A DNA stretch of 64,000 nucleotides from Gaertneriomyces semiglobifer (taxonomy: Eukaryota; Chytridiomycota; Chytridiomycetes; Spizellomycetales; Spizellomycetaceae): the NCBI GenBank assembly GCA_025558075.1, contig JAHLKF010000017.1, positions 346,975-410,974 of the forward strand, given 5' to 3'. Position 1 is the stretch's first letter, and each line of letters starts with the position of its first letter. The translations under genes and the position numbers were made by a program. This document shows, in pieces, positions 13,773 through 25,410 of this stretch. The notes below the pieces were generated by a model. That model made no database searches and was not told the DNA's origin. It worked only from the letters and a program-made list of their open reading frames with translations.

Positions 13773-14696
13773 CTACCTTGGTACGTTCCCGGAAGACGGA
13801 TCCTCTGCTGGCCAATCAGCGTATTCAAAGGGTTGGGCATTTCCTCGGTCCGGTATCACTGGCGCTTGAATATGCAATGCGTTCGAAAGCTCGACAGGGT
13901 TGACTGTAGGTATATTCGAAAGTATCCTTCTTAGCAGGCCTCCCAGGTGTGAAAATACCGCTGAAGGATGTTGTTCGCCTGTTGATATCTCCTCCGCCTA
14001 AACGCAAAACGCATGAAAATCCAATGAATGGAAGTTATAACACAGTGTGGCAGCACGTACTTGAATGATGATCCCAGGCACCGGGTCATTGGAGACTCTT
14101 AATGTTCCTGTTCTCACGACCAGATCTGGTCGGCCATAACATCGCCCCTGTTCACTTGGCAGGTGTGAATCCCGGGTAACATGCTTGATGTAGCAACATA
14201 CAGGAGAAAGCGAATACTCTACCTCCAACGAAACTTCTTGTGACTTGCTCCATAAATTCTTCAGCTTGGCAATAATCGCATCGAACTCTCGCTCGACCTC
14301 GACTACGACACCTGTTTCACCGGCGTTCTGACCGGAATCGACAGGAAAAGCCGCAGCTCCTCCTCTCCTCTCCGTCACAGTCGCCACCATGGACATGAGG
14401 CGACTGTAATGGCCTAATCGTAGCACGTACATGGCTTTGGGCGTGTAGGAATGGGCGACGGTGTCCCCATGTGATCCTCGTAAGCGCTGAGCGACTTCGT
14501 CTCTGTAAGAACGGCAAGAGACTCGCCATCGTTCGTCCTTTTCCTTTAGGTCGAGCTGATCATTCAAATAATACGCTATCCTGTCGAGAGCAGATGTCGC
14601 TGCTGACGGAAGGTAGATGAGGCTGCCCACATGTGGTCACGGTCAATTTGGTGTTTTCGACAGGGCCGGAAGCAGTACGAACCATGTAACGCCCAT
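13773..14696 (-). CDS. MED20: Mediator head-module subunit Med20
   Basis: Four exons, complement(join(13773..13997, 14061..14147, 14202..14622, 14683..14696)), 747 nt = 248 residues, closing in frame. Med20 (Srb2) forms the movable Med18-Med20 jaw of the Mediator head that contacts RNA polymerase II. A 14-nt first exon gives MGVTC after splicing, the same five residues that open animal MED20. It is followed by the family pattern of a YVLR strand, EFDAIIAKLKNLWS (FDxLMxKLK in the family), RPDLVVRTGTLRV (DFLVKVGTV in the family) and GIIIQAEE. The protein has a longer N-terminal half than human MED20 (212 aa). It is convergent with AIP1 and lies directly downstream of PHA2 on the same strand. 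Confidence 0.82.
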
Positions 14697-14854
14697 GGAG
14701 GAAACTGTTTCAGCAAATTGTTCTCAGACTCGTGTGTTCCACTTCACACAGATGGTTTATAGTTTATAGTTGGAGAAACGTCCAGCAAAAAGAACGCGCC
14801 CAGGTTCTGTGAAGAACTACGCCTGCTAATACGCAAAATCCTACATCCAAGCCC

Positions 14855-16025
14855 TCATGCATTATATATGCCGAGGATACGGCAGTCAGATACATCGTCT
14901 TGCACCTCTGTCACCACTTGATGGACATCACTTTGCCCTCTACCACTGGTTATTGCTAGTTCCGCAAAGTAAACATAATGCCTGCAAATATGCAAATGGG
15001 TGAGTAACCATCGCATCAGCGATTCGCCGAAACGCACCAAGGCACGCACCACAGACGTATGCCAGATGGCTTAGGTTCCAGCTTGACGACGCCGAGACCG
15101 TACCGATCAAACACTTGAAGAACCTTGGCAAGGACGAGCGTGGTCCTGCTGTCGCATGTGAAAACGAGCAGCGATCTCATGTCGCCGGTTGGCTCGGTTA
15201 TGACTGCTTTACTCGGGAGGCTATCTGCATCCTGTTCTCGTCGTTTTATTACAAAGAACCTGGTAACATTATCTTGGGGATGAATCCCCGATCAGTCACA
15301 CTGTTCTTACAAGAACGTGCACAGCTCAAAAAGAGAGCCAGCTAACCCATCGTCATCTTACCTGATTTGTCTTCGATCGACTTTTCCAGTACAGTCAACC
15401 CATACATGTCCGCACAGACGCTACCGCAGATCGCTGCCGCATCTGTTTCCCGTGCAGCCAGTTGTGCAGCATGACCCGTCGATGCCACCGAACAGACATC
15501 CGCATTCGGTAGATTCTTTTGAAGCCATGCTCGGCATTGTCCAAGTGCCTACACAGACGGGGCCATCACTGCTTTAATGCCACAGGGTTCCATGATGGGA
15601 AAACAGCGTCCGCTCCTGGCTTAAATGAGACTTGTAATGGCATTCCAACTCACCTGAGGATGGCTGTACACTTTTCTAATCCCTTCCCTCCCCAAGGTCC
15701 CTCCCACCATCAAAGAATGATGCACGTCAAAGTACCTTTGTCCCACAATCTGTATGGACTCTCTTTGCGCCCACAACCGATCCAGAGTCTGCTGTACGGA
15801 TCCGTGCGTAGAGTTCTCAAACGGAACAACACCATAGTGACTGGCGCCTTTATCTACTGACGTGAACACGCCTTCGATCTTGGATTCTGGGAGAAACGAT
15901 GCTGCCGGAAAGGTGGAAAGGGCAACCTCATAGGTGTATGTACCCGGTGGCCCGAGATACGAGACTATCTCTCCATTGGGGAGGTGGATATCGGTAGCAG
16001 TGGCTTCGGCGATTGGATGCTGCAT
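14855..16025 (-). CDS. PHA2: Prephenate dehydratase (phenylalanine synthesis)
   Basis: Several exons, about 300 residues. The enzyme converts prephenate to phenylpyruvate, the committed step to phenylalanine, in the cytosol. The N-terminal PDT domain is clear: VSYLGPPGTYTYEVALSTFP, then GVFTSVDKGASHYGVVPFEN-STHGSV, and the catalytic TRF motif in NVTRFFVIKR (about 15,270-15,240). A C-terminal ACT domain follows (LQVFDRYGLGVVKLEPKPSG then HYVYFAELAI...), the phenylalanine-sensing regulatory part. The usual ESRPS allosteric motif appears as EPKPS, so sensitivity to phenylalanine could differ. It ends GIYNA-stop at 14855. The start at 16025 (MQHPIAEATATDIHLP) is the first ATG in the open frame. 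Confidence 0.92.
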
Positions 16026-16492
16026 CTTGCTCGTGATTGGTGGGGAAAAGGAGCGCTAAGTACGAATTCCTGGATAGAGCTGGAGACGGAGAGTCTGGAC
16101 GCCTATGACCATGAAAACGGTGTCGCCATGGACCAGAGCATAAGGAATAGAAACAGTGCTGCTATAGGTGCAGTTAGCGCGGGATACCCATCACTGGGGT
16201 GAACGTCCATCCTCATCGCATCGCCCTGCAGTGTGTAAAACAGCGAACAGATGGACGTGTTGCAGATTGTCAGATTGCACAGGGTTAGGGCATGTCTCAT
16301 ATAACAAGCAATTCGAAGAGATATAACCACTAGTGTGAATCAACAACGAGCCCTTTCCTATTTTAAATGGAACCACCTACGAGTGGAGGGCGAGGGTCGT
16401 CTTCCCATTACACAATGCAAGGCGAACCACAAATTACGGTGATACGAGTTTCGTTGCTTTACGGAGTGCCAGCGATTTTTCTTGGGTTAACC
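16026..16492. other. Intergenic region, PHA2 upstream
   Basis: 467 nt between PHA2 and the SR protein stop. A short minus-strand hydrophobic ORF (ending MDVHPSDGYPALTAPIAALF... near 16,103) is preceded by a good branch point and acceptor (CTAAC ... TTTTACACTGCAG). I could not find a first exon that keeps it open, so it is not called a gene. Confidence 0.35.
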
Positions 16493-17669
16493 TCTAATAT
16501 CTGCCTCTGTCAACGACGGAGAACGCATAAGCATAAGCATAACCTGAATATGGAAAAGATCAGCCGTCCAACGTACCTCGGCGGAGACCGGGGACGTTTA
16601 GAGTTGTAATTGTCACCACGGTCATATCCCCTTCCAGGCGGCGGAGGAGGCGGAGAATCATACCTGCGACGCGGCGGCTCTCTGTAGCCGTCACGACGTG
16701 GTGAACCATTGCGATAATCCGGGCCCCTGTAGTCCCTTCGGGGCGACGGGGAACGCCGCCTTGGCGGAGAGCCGTGACGACCTCCGCCTCGTCCATAAGC
16801 CGGAGAACGGGAGCGTGAACGGGGTCGACGCGTGGGTGCACCGCCATCGCGATCGCGACTCCTACAACGAAGAGTTAATGATCTCTTGCACAGTGACCGT
16901 CGTCAGGCTCCGAGTGAGGGGTTAACCGACCTGCAGTGTTTGGCGAGATGCCCGTATTGACCACAGTGGAAGCACTTGCCAGACCTCACATCCAACTCTT
17001 TGTCAGCATTATCGGGACAGTCCCTATATCCAGACAAAGGATTAGGAGCCAGCGATATCAACAAGAGGTTCGCTGTACCCACCGAACCCAATGGCCTTCT
17101 TTGCCGCAGATGAAGCAAGTGGAAGCGGTTGTCGTTGGCTTGCGGGCAAACTCGACGAGCAATCGTTCTCCGTGCAAGTTGTAGCCGTTGACAGCTCTTA
17201 CGGCGTCCTCGGCATCGCGAACGTCCTCTGTCCAAGGGGAAATGTTTTGGATCCGGTCAGACCACTCCGCAAGAGTTGCAAGATGATGACAAGGTTGCAG
17301 TACCGAAAGTAACAAAGCCATATCCGGGCGCTTTGATATCGACTCTTAGCACACGGCCATACTTTAAGAAGAGATCCTCTAGATCCCGCCTGTGGGTCCT
17401 GTGGGAGATGTGTCTATTTCGGATTGTACGAAAGGGTGTTAGATCATTTTCTTCAAAGAAGGCAGAACGAGAACATTTCATCTAGAGGATCGCAAAGGCT
17501 GATACATTTCAAAAACATACCCAATATAAAGCTTGGCATCGTCGTTGATCCGTGAAGTTGTAGCAAAGTCGTCGGATGGTCGCTGCGGGTGGTCATCATC
17601 ATCCCTACCGGACGATACCCTGGAGCTCTCTAGCGGCTCGCCATCATCGGCATCCATTGATCTTGACAT
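16493..17669 (-). CDS. SR splicing factor: RRM, two CCHC knuckles, RS tail
   Basis: Spliced gene, about 240-250 residues. Order: acidic, Ser-rich N-terminus (MSRSMDADDGEPLESS), an RRM whose RNP2 is split by an intron (KLYIG|HISHRTHRRDLEDLF...GRVLRVDIKAPGYGFVTF, then DAVRAVNGYNLHGERLLVEFA), knuckle 1 CFICGKEGHWVRDC (intron between R and D), knuckle 2 CFHCGQYGHLAKHC, and an Arg/Ser/Gly/Pro tail with RSRSRSP, RRRSPSPRRD and RPRSPPR. Both knuckles fit C-x2-C-x4-H-x4-C. The family binds pre-mRNA and promotes splice-site choice and export. RRM plus two knuckles is the RS2Z layout best known from plants; animal SRSF7 has one knuckle. The C-terminal exon is inferred: a GTACGT donor inside RSPPR leads to GRY-stop at 16493. 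Confidence 0.85.
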
Positions 17670-19470
17670 TGTTTTCCGGTACCGGTGTTCAGTCTATCTA
17701 ACCCTGTGGAGGTTTGATTCACAGATTTCGCAGTGGTTGGTTCAAGGGAGCGTTTTTGTTTAAAATGCGCCTTGTTCCAGATCTCTCTCATTTCAATGGT
17801 GGCACAGTCATGCAACGGGGGGCGAGAGTTGTGGGAAGGACACTACAGTTGTTCAATTGTTTCTTCCAAACAAATACATAGACAGGTTAAGTTTGGGAAT
17901 GGACATGGGAGTGGGAAGGACGAGTGGGGTAGGATCTGGAATGGAATGGGATGCGGAGAATGGCCCTTGGGATGGGGAAATGTTCATAGAGTTGATTGGG
18001 GGAATGCCAGGACGTTGTCAATGAAGATAACTTGTGATGAGATTGGCCCACAAGTGTTTTGCATTCTGGATATTCTTGGTGGGACATGCGGAATGGAGAC
18101 CTATGTGTGCATTGGTGCATGAATGTGGTCAAATTGCTACCTGCCTCTCCCTTCTCATTTGCCCCTGAATTTGAATGGGTCTGGAAGGGGCAAAGTATAT
18201 ATACTGCCTTCGCCCATGGCACATTGCTGAGAACATGAACATACACCGTGAGTTCCCAAGTTGAACCTTTGTGAATTCCATGTCACCGCACATTTCTTTC
18301 AGAGTACATCGTTCCGTCTCTCACATCAGCTCTCATCACATCAGAGCGTCTCTGTCCAGATCCATGTCCATTCCCATTTCACGAATTCCGTTTTTGGGGG
18401 GGGGTCGTGACCAGATATTGATATCACCGACTCTATCGATACGCAGATACCCAGCAACTTCATTTATCAATTCCCAAAATGATCGTCACTGTGACGTAAC
18501 AGAACTGGGCATCAAGGGTGTGAACTTGAAACTGAGCTCGATCTCGACAGCCAGTAAAATTAAGGATACCGAGGGTAACGTGTTGTTGTTGGAGCCAGTG
18601 CCCAAAGCAAAGGCTTAGGGTATGAATTGCATGAATAATGGAAGAAAGGGAATTAGAAGGAATGCAAGCAACCGTTAATTAACAAGGGCAGGATCAGGAG
18701 AGAAGGAAGGGGATGGACCCCATGTGTGAAATTGCTCTCATGTGATTTGAATTAGTACTTTGAACGCAACATATGCCCCCTTTGCCTTTGCATTGGCATT
18801 GGGGGGTTGTACCGTTTCCCGCTTTCAATTCAATTCAACTTCAACTTCAGTTCCAATTCCCAGAGTGTTACCAACACACAAATGGCAAATGATCAAGACA
18901 ATCACCCCTTTTGATCCTTTCTTTCCTCCAACTTCTCTTTTTCAATGTGCAGTTGATCGAGATATATATCCACTCACTTTCTTATACAACACCCCACTGC
19001 ATATATAACAGTAACAGTAACAGCGCCTATGTAAATTTAAAAGCCGCCCAAAAAACCAAACCAGCCTTGATCTTGACATCATCACTTCCGCACACACACA
19101 CACACGCTTTGTTTTCTCGCCGCCGTCATCGCTCGACGTGGTCATAATTTACACACACACACACACCCGTCGTTTGCCCTTTTTCGCCCTCTGGTTATAA
19201 ACTAGAGTGCCTCCTGCCCCCCGTATTCTTCGCCTCTCTCTCCCTTCTCTCTCTCTCAGCGCATACTACTACAACCAACCACTGCTAGTACTTGCATCAC
19301 TCCTCTACCACTCGGTCAGTCAACTCGCTCGTTGGGAGTGGTTGGTCTCAACTTTTTTGCCTGCCAGCACCCCCAGCAGCAAAGTGCTCTTAGCGGTTTC
19401 CCCTGTCTGGCTGGCTAAAATCCCCACTGGGGCGGACACCCTCGCTTCGGCATTCTTCAATACGGATCAT
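17670..19470. other. Long intergenic region upstream of the SRK1-like kinase
   Basis: 1.8 kb with no convincing gene. It carries a GGG-rich stretch (about 17,890-18,000) with quadruplex potential, a run of nine G at about 18,398, CA repeats near 19,090 and 19,160, and CT-rich sequence just before the kinase ATG. A plus ORF at 18,271-18,618 shows no domain. The length fits an unusually long regulated promoter or leader for the stress kinase. Confidence 0.5.
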
Positions 19471-22036
19471 ATGGCATCTTTCCTCTCTTCACTATTGCGT
19501 TCTGCCCGTGGTACAAAGGACACCTCCTCTCCTTCTCCTTCTCCTCCTCACCATCCTACTACTACTACTAATACCGATATCACCGACTCCCATCACTCTC
19601 TGCGCACTCCCTACGACTCGACCGCCTCGTCCACGGGCTCCTCCTCTTCGTCGTCCGGCTCTCGCTCCACCAGCAAACGTTCTTCGCCCGGCTCCTCCTC
19701 TACCGCCTCCGCCTGGCTGTCAAATATCCTTCCCGGATCCACCTCTCTCGGTCGTAAACAAAAGCGTCATCATCATCATCGCTCTTCTCGCTCGGCGTCT
19801 CCTTCTCCTCCGGCCGTCTCCCCCACAACCGTCAAAGACCTCAACAACTACAAGCCAAAACACGACCTAGACGCTTCAGGAGCCACCCTCCTGGCTTCGG
19901 AAGTCGAAGCTGTTCATTTGGACAACGACAGCAACTCTAAACACAAGCGATCTTCACGCGCTGCCGGTGGGGCTGGTGGGATAGGTAAGGGTACGGCAGG
20001 AGACATGGATGGTCTTCAACAAGCCCTCCGGGCCCCCAAAGGAGTTCGTTGGGATCAAAAACTTTCCGATACAAAAGATCGCACCATTCAGTATCATCCC
20101 ATGACAAATTACACCAATCTCGCTACCCGTGCTGACATGGAGAGACCGTCGTTGGTCTCGTATCCCATGCTGGATCGGTATCGCTTTATCGAGAAGATGG
20201 GAGAGTATGTACCATTGTGTTTTACTCCGTAAGCCAGACGTGTAGCTGACTTTATTTAAATTGATAGGGGTGCATTCAGTATTGTGTACAAAGCTGTGGA
20301 TACAAAGACCAAGTTCCTTGTCGCTGTCAAATTAGTATCGAAACATCAGCTCAATGATACTCAGGTGTGTAGCGTTCGTACCCACTGCTCACAAAACAAC
20401 TTAAACTAAAACGTGATTCCGATGGCAGCGCACAAATATTCTGAGGGAAACCTCGCTCTTGGGCCGATTGACCCACCCCAATATCATTCGACTGTTTGAC
20501 TTTATTGAAACCCCGACGCACTTTGCCTTGGTGCTCGAACTCATGTCAGGAGGCGAGATCTTCCACCAACTGGTCGCCCAAGTGTGCTTTAGCGAACCCC
20601 TCTGTCGTCACATTATTCGTCAAGTCGCAGAGTCATTGAGGTACTTGCATGAAGAAAAGGGCGTGGTCCATCGAGACATCAAACTCGAGAATTTGTTGTA
20701 CGAACCGATCCCGGACGTGTTAAAGAAAAAAACGGCAGGCCCCGGTCATCATGTCAGTGGGGTCGGTGGGGAACAGAACATTGAAGATGATTACGTCGAA
20801 GGTGTGGGTGGTGCGAATATTGGCCTCGTCAAGTTGGCCGATTTCGGATTGTCCAAGGTAGTGTTCAATGCGACGACCAAGACCCCGTGCGGAACGGTGG
20901 GTTATACCGCACCCGAAATCTTGAGGGATCAGCGGTACAGCAAAGGTGTCGACATGTGGGCCTTGGGATGTGTATTGTATACGATTTTGAGTGGCTTTCC
21001 GCCATTCTTTGATGACGATCCGCGCGGACTGACCGAAAAGGTGGCGAATGGACAGTTTGCCTTTTTGAGTCCTTGGTGGGATGATATTAGCGTGGAAGCC
21101 AAGGATCTGGTGCAGCACCTGCTGGAGGTAGATCCCAAAAAGCGGTATTCGATCAGCGAATTTCTGGCGCACCCATGGATGAATGGACAGCGTTTTGTCT
21201 TAAAGTCAAACGCGCCTGCGATTGTGGCGCCGACGTTGACTGCTGAATTGCCACTTCAGGATCCAACGCCACAGGGTGATGCCAGTAGTACCGGCCAGTA
21301 CGCGGACTGGCCAGCGCTCCCAGAGGTATTGCACAGTCCGTTGAATGTTGGATTTGAAGACACGATGCGAGTTGCTCACGCGCGAACGGCGCCAACCGCG
21401 GATCTCCCTCCGCTTCCGGTGGATGCGACCTCGGCGTCCTCCGCGACAAGCGCTGCTTCTGATGATTACTTTGAGCCACCCAGTACCGCGGCAGGCGTCA
21501 TGGCAGTGGATGCATCTGCCGCCGTCATGTCGCCGATGGCACTGCCATCACCGTATGTCGGCCAACGTCAAGGCCAGGCAAAGAAGCATCTTCCCAAGAC
21601 CCAGGCGGCCAAGTTGCAAAGCATGCTAAGTCCGACAGGGAACAGCCAAGGGACGCCGACGTATCGAAGATTGCGGACACCGCACCCTGTTCCGGATGGG
21701 ATCACCAAGGAAATGCTGGCTGCCCCGTACCAGGTGTACAAGAACATGGCAGAGGGCGAATCCAAACCCGAGTATTGTGGATTGGTCAAGGGAGGAGTGG
21801 TTCCGCAATATAACACCACGAGTAATACTGGGAAAAAGAACCGGGTAGATCCAATGTATGCACCTGCGGGAACAACAACAGCAACGGCAGCAACGGCAGC
21901 AGCAAACACAACAAGCAAGCGTGGATCACCACGAGTGAGCGGAGCAACCAATGCAGGGCATGGATTTGCACTGGATATGGAACACAGTCGATTATTTTTG
22001 AAGCGACGCAAGGGCGAGGGCATGGCCCATGCATAG
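19471..22036 (+). CDS. CaMK-family stress kinase, Rck2/Srk1 type
   Basis: Three exons (19471-20204, an exon from 20268, and a long last exon), about 810 residues. The start MASFLSSLLRSARG is chosen because the upstream open frame begins only with GTG in CT-rich leader. A long Ser/Pro-rich N-terminus leads to the kinase: GEGAFSIVYKAV, VAVKLVSK (Lys), HRDIKLEN, DFGLSK, TPCGTVGYTAPE. Two family marks are the insert between HRDIKLENLL and VKLADFGLSK ending in GVGGANIGLVKLADFGLSK, and FLSPWWDDIS; both match yeast Rck1/Rck2 and fission yeast Srk1. Those kinases are phosphorylated by the Hog1/Sty1 MAPK and slow translation and the cell cycle under stress. The C-terminal tail is Ala/Pro-rich with TP/SP sites. 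Confidence 0.9.
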
Positions 22037-22234
22037 CCTCCATTCTTGTTTTTTTGCATTGTGGTTCTACACATCTTTTGATAGCATGTACATAGTACGG
22101 TTAATGAAGATATTACCTCATTTACATTCTATTCTGTCGAGGTTGATAATGTGGTGAAATCACTAACATGAAGAAAGTGGCGACGACAAGGATAGCACCT
22201 GTATGTTTGTTGCACGTGATAGTGTTGTGTAAAA

Positions 22235-22317
22235 GGCGAGATGGCCGAGTTGGTCTAAGGCGTCAGGTTAAGGCCCTGATCTCTCCGGAGGCGAGGGTTC
22301 AAATCCCTCTCTCGTCA
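22235..22317 (+). tRNA. tRNA-Leu(AAG), copy 1
   Basis: 83 nt with all arms: acceptor GGCGAGA/TCTCGTC plus discriminator A, D arm, anticodon stem TCAGG/CCTGA around loop TTAAGGC (anticodon AAG, read as IAG), a long variable arm as expected for tRNA-Leu, and T stem GAGGG/CCCTC. A TTTT Pol III terminator follows. No intron. Confidence 0.95.
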
Positions 22318-23201
22318 AGCTTTTGCGTGCGCCACTCTCGAACTCTGCCAGTGAGTGAGGCGTTTCTGTCTGCCGGCGGTTTGTTTGTTTTCCATGTTGC
22401 CACGTCTTCGGCGAGATGTACATCCGGCGGATTTGGCTAAACGTTTTTGCGTTACCTAAAAAGAAAGACAATCCAACGTTCAAGTGTAACCATGTCATGT
22501 CAACGTTTCCTTGTGTTTCGTTCCCACGGGTCGTAAAAATCATTCAGCGTGGGTGAGGACCGTGGGGCCGCGTGTGGATTGACCAAGTTGAACGTTGGGC
22601 ATTGGAGACGAATGATTGGCTGGCCCCACGTTTATGTAATTCTTTTGCATGGCGCACTGGCTGTTATTTTGTTTTGCGCATGGCCGCAACCCGCCACGGG
22701 CGCGCGTCTTACCCGCGTCCAACCAGCCAGATCCACGCCCCCCGCAAGTAATTGTTATTGTTGAAAAAATGAATAGGGGGGCAAGACGACTGCGAAAAAC
22801 GGGTGCGGCTACAACGCAAATGGTACACTTAGACAGAACGTGTGGTGATTACATAACATAGAAAAGGAACGCGCCATTGGTTCAAATTTACGCGTAGGCA
22901 CGTTTTTCATAACGTGTTGCCGATGGAATGTGCGTGGGCGGGTGTGCATAGCAGAAAAAGGGCGTCCTCACAATGCGAATAGTTAAGAGATCCCATAATG
23001 ACCATATACGATGCATATTCCCATTGGAAGCAGCGTGGGAAGAAGAAGGAGAAGAAAAAACTATATAAATTCCCATCGCGTTTGCCTCCCCCTCCTCACC
23101 TTCTTTATCCCACACACAACCACACCCCTCCTCCCACTTCCTCCCTCGGCTACTCCCCGCCCTCCTCCAACTCCCAACACCACCACCACATAACCTGTAA
23201 A
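22318..23201. other. Intergenic region, PHO89 upstream
   Basis: About 880 nt from tRNA copy 1 to the PHO89 start. Two CACGTT cores (22627-22632 and 22899-22904) resemble the weaker Pho4-type site, and one CACGTG lies at 22213-22218 on the far side of the tRNA. The number is near chance expectation. A TATA box and a CT/CCA-rich leader lie just before the ATG. Confidence 0.45.
23062..23069 (+). promoter_or_regulatory. TATA box of PHO89
   Basis: TATATAAA about 135 nt upstream of the PHO89 ATG, followed by a pyrimidine-rich leader, as in strongly expressed fungal genes. Confidence 0.65.
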
Positions 23202-24800
23202 ATGGAGGTGCACGACTTTACCTATATCTTTGTCCTTGGTCTCTTCTTGGCCTTTGCTGATGCCTTTGGTATCGGTGCCAATGATGTCGCCAACTCCTTC
23301 TCGCCATCCGTCGCTGCCCGCTCCTTGACGCTTCTACAGGCTTGCAGCATCGCTCTCTTCACCGAGTTTGGTGGTGCCATTCTCTTGGGCTCTTCCACTA
23401 CTGACACTATCAAAAACGGTATCATCGACTTGAAGAACTTTGATGGAAACCCCGGTCTTTTAATGTTGGCGTTTGCCTGTGCTCTTGCTGGTTCCTCGTT
23501 TTGGGTCATCACCGCTTCCCGTTTCGGTGCTCCAGTCTCCACCACTCACTCGATTGTTGGCGCCATTGCCGGTGTCGGTGTCGCGGCCTTTGGTGGAGGC
23601 TCCGTCAAATGGGGCTGGAACGGCTTTGGAAAAATCGTTGCTTCCTGGTTCATCTCTCCCGCCGTTGCTGGTACCATCTCTGCCATGATCTACTTGATCA
23701 CCAAGTACGGTATCCTCCGCTCCCCCAACTCGTTACGTCGTGGTATCAACGCTATCCCCATCTACGCCGGTGTCACCTTGACCGTGTGCGTATTTTACAT
23801 TGTCTACAAGGGTGGAAAGTCTGACTCGCTTACGGGCAACACGGGCGCGCTCCTCGGTATCGTCTTTGGCATCGGTGCCTTTATCACGCTCTTTGCTTTC
23901 TTCTTTGTCCGCCCCTTTTTCATTCGCAGGCTCATCAACGAGGAGTCCTTGCGCTGGTACCACGTTTTCTACGTCCCTTTCTTGCCTCCTCGTCCTGTTG
24001 ACCCTCACGTCAGTGCCAAAATTGCCGGCACTTACACCGACCACAACCCCGTCGAGAAACCTGCCGATGTTGAAACTGCCAAGGCTAAAGGTGAAGTCGT
24101 CATTGAAGACGCCAACATTACTCCTGATGCCACCCTCGTCGCTTTGGATAAGCAAGACACATCGCCTTCCTTGTTCTCAAAAGCCAAAAAGCTCGTCCTC
24201 AAGAACATCACCCGGGACGTTGTCACTGCCGACAACAAGCGTATCCAAGAGGTCCACGAGCATGCCGTCAAGTTCGACAGTAAAACTGAATACCTCTACT
24301 CGGCTCTTCAAGTTTGCACTGCCTCCTTTGCCTCTTTTGCTCACGGCTCCAACGATGTCGCAAACGCTGTCGGTCCTCTCGCCGCCATCTTTCACATCTG
24401 GCAGACCGCTGAGATTCCTGGCAAGAAGTCTGACGTGCCCATTTGGATTCTTGCCTTCGGAGGTGTCGCCATTGATATTGGTCTGATCACCATGGGCTAC
24501 CGTGTCATGAAGAACCTTGGCAACAACATTACCTACCACTCTCCCTCTCGCGGTTTTGCCATGGAGCTTGGTGCTGCCCTTACGGTCGTCAGTGCCTCTT
24601 TCATCGGTCTCCCCGTGTCCACCACCCACTGCATCACCGGTTCCACCGTCTTCGTTGGTTTCTGTAACGGAACCGCAAAGGCACTCAACTGGAAGATGAT
24701 TTCATGGATGTTGTTCTCTTGGATCCTCACTGTCCCGGTATCTGGTGCCGTCGCCGGTCTCTTGTTTGCCCTCATCTCCAACGCCCCCAGACCTCTCTGA
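23202..24800 (+). CDS. PHO89: Sodium/phosphate symporter, Pho89/PiT family
   Basis: Intronless, 532 residues. The start is the ATG after the CCACCACATAACCTGTAAA leader (MEVHDFTYIFVLGLFLAFAD). PiT-family carriers import phosphate with Na+ (or H+) at the plasma membrane. Both inverted-repeat signatures are present: GANDVANSFSPSVAARSLTL near the N-terminus and GSNDVANAVGPLAAI near the C-terminus, with paired GAPVSTTHSIVGA and GLPVSTTHCITGS re-entrant motifs. About ten hydrophobic helices surround a charged cytosolic loop (residues about 265-365) that could carry regulation. Codon use is strongly biased to C-ending codons compared with neighbours, suggesting high expression. The gene is flanked by two identical tRNA-Leu genes in inverted orientation. 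Confidence 0.95.
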   Translation: MEVHDFTYIFVLGLFLAFADAFGIGANDVANSFSPSVAARSLTLLQACSIALFTEFGGAILLGSSTTDTIKNGIIDLKNFDGNPGLLMLAFACALAGSSFWVITASRFGAPVSTTHSIVGAIAGVGVAAFGGGSVKWGWNGFGKIVASWFISPAVAGTISAMIYLITKYGILRSPNSLRRGINAIPIYAGVTLTVCVFYIVYKGGKSDSLTGNTGALLGIVFGIGAFITLFAFFFVRPFFIRRLINEESLRWYHVFYVPFLPPRPVDPHVSAKIAGTYTDHNPVEKPADVETAKAKGEVVIEDANITPDATLVALDKQDTSPSLFSKAKKLVLKNITRDVVTADNKRIQEVHEHAVKFDSKTEYLYSALQVCTASFASFAHGSNDVANAVGPLAAIFHIWQTAEIPGKKSDVPIWILAFGGVAIDIGLITMGYRVMKNLGNNITYHSPSRGFAMELGAALTVVSASFIGLPVSTTHCITGSTVFVGFCNGTAKALNWKMISWMLFSWILTVPVSGAVAGLLFALISNAPRPL

Positions 24801-25410
24801 AGGAGTTGATCTGAGAAATCTATGTTGCTTTTCCATTCATCGTTGTGGCCCGCTACACACCATCATCAACATCATACCTGTTGCTTCCATCGTCGACCAA
24901 CACACAAAACGACTGATCTCGCGGAACGCCGTGACTGGTTCACGTGCGAGGCAAAGATTAGTCGACTATCTTATAAACGTTACTTTTACTTTCTTTTGCT
25001 GTGCTCTATGATGATGACATGCTGGAATTACATAATGATACGAATGGAGGAGAAAAGGATGGGGCAGAGAAAACCCTTTATGCAGGGTGTTTTTTTGGTA
25101 GACATTGTGTTTGATTTATAGCCTGTATATTATATATTCCTTTCGTTCCATATTATATTTTTAATCTTGAAATCCGAATGGCGAAAATCGACCACCCTGG
25201 TTTGCTTTGCTCTTCTCCTGATTCACTCGTTGATCTATCTCTAAACTTAAAAGCCCTTGCACGTGTATTTCTTCGAGGCCTCTTCTCCTGATTTAGTGAT
25301 TGAATTATCTAACACCCGTTGTTTTTCCTTGAAGCCACTGGACAGTTTTTCTACACCCGCAAAACAAACAAGCGCAGAGGTGGGGACTAGTCAGCGGCAG
25401 CAAAAACTTG
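24801..25410. other. Intergenic region, PHO89 3' side
   Basis: 610 nt between the PHO89 stop and tRNA copy 2. AT-rich 3' UTR with tracts such as TATATTATATATTCC. No gene seen; the ORFs here are short, and one runs into the tRNA antisense. Confidence 0.5.

Noticed and set aside
16103..16330. Short hydrophobic minus-strand ORF with a good upstream acceptor
   Set aside because: No first exon with a start codon keeps the frame open.
18271..18618. 116-codon plus ORF upstream of the kinase
   Set aside because: Crosses a run of nine G and has no recognisable content.
19207..19470. N-terminal extension of the SRK1-like kinase
   Set aside because: It begins with GTG in a CT-rich leader; the first ATG at 19,471 gives a normal start.
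22627..22904. Two CACGTT cores as Pho4 sites controlling PHO89
   Set aside because: About the number expected by chance in 880 nt on two strands; recorded only as a note on the region.
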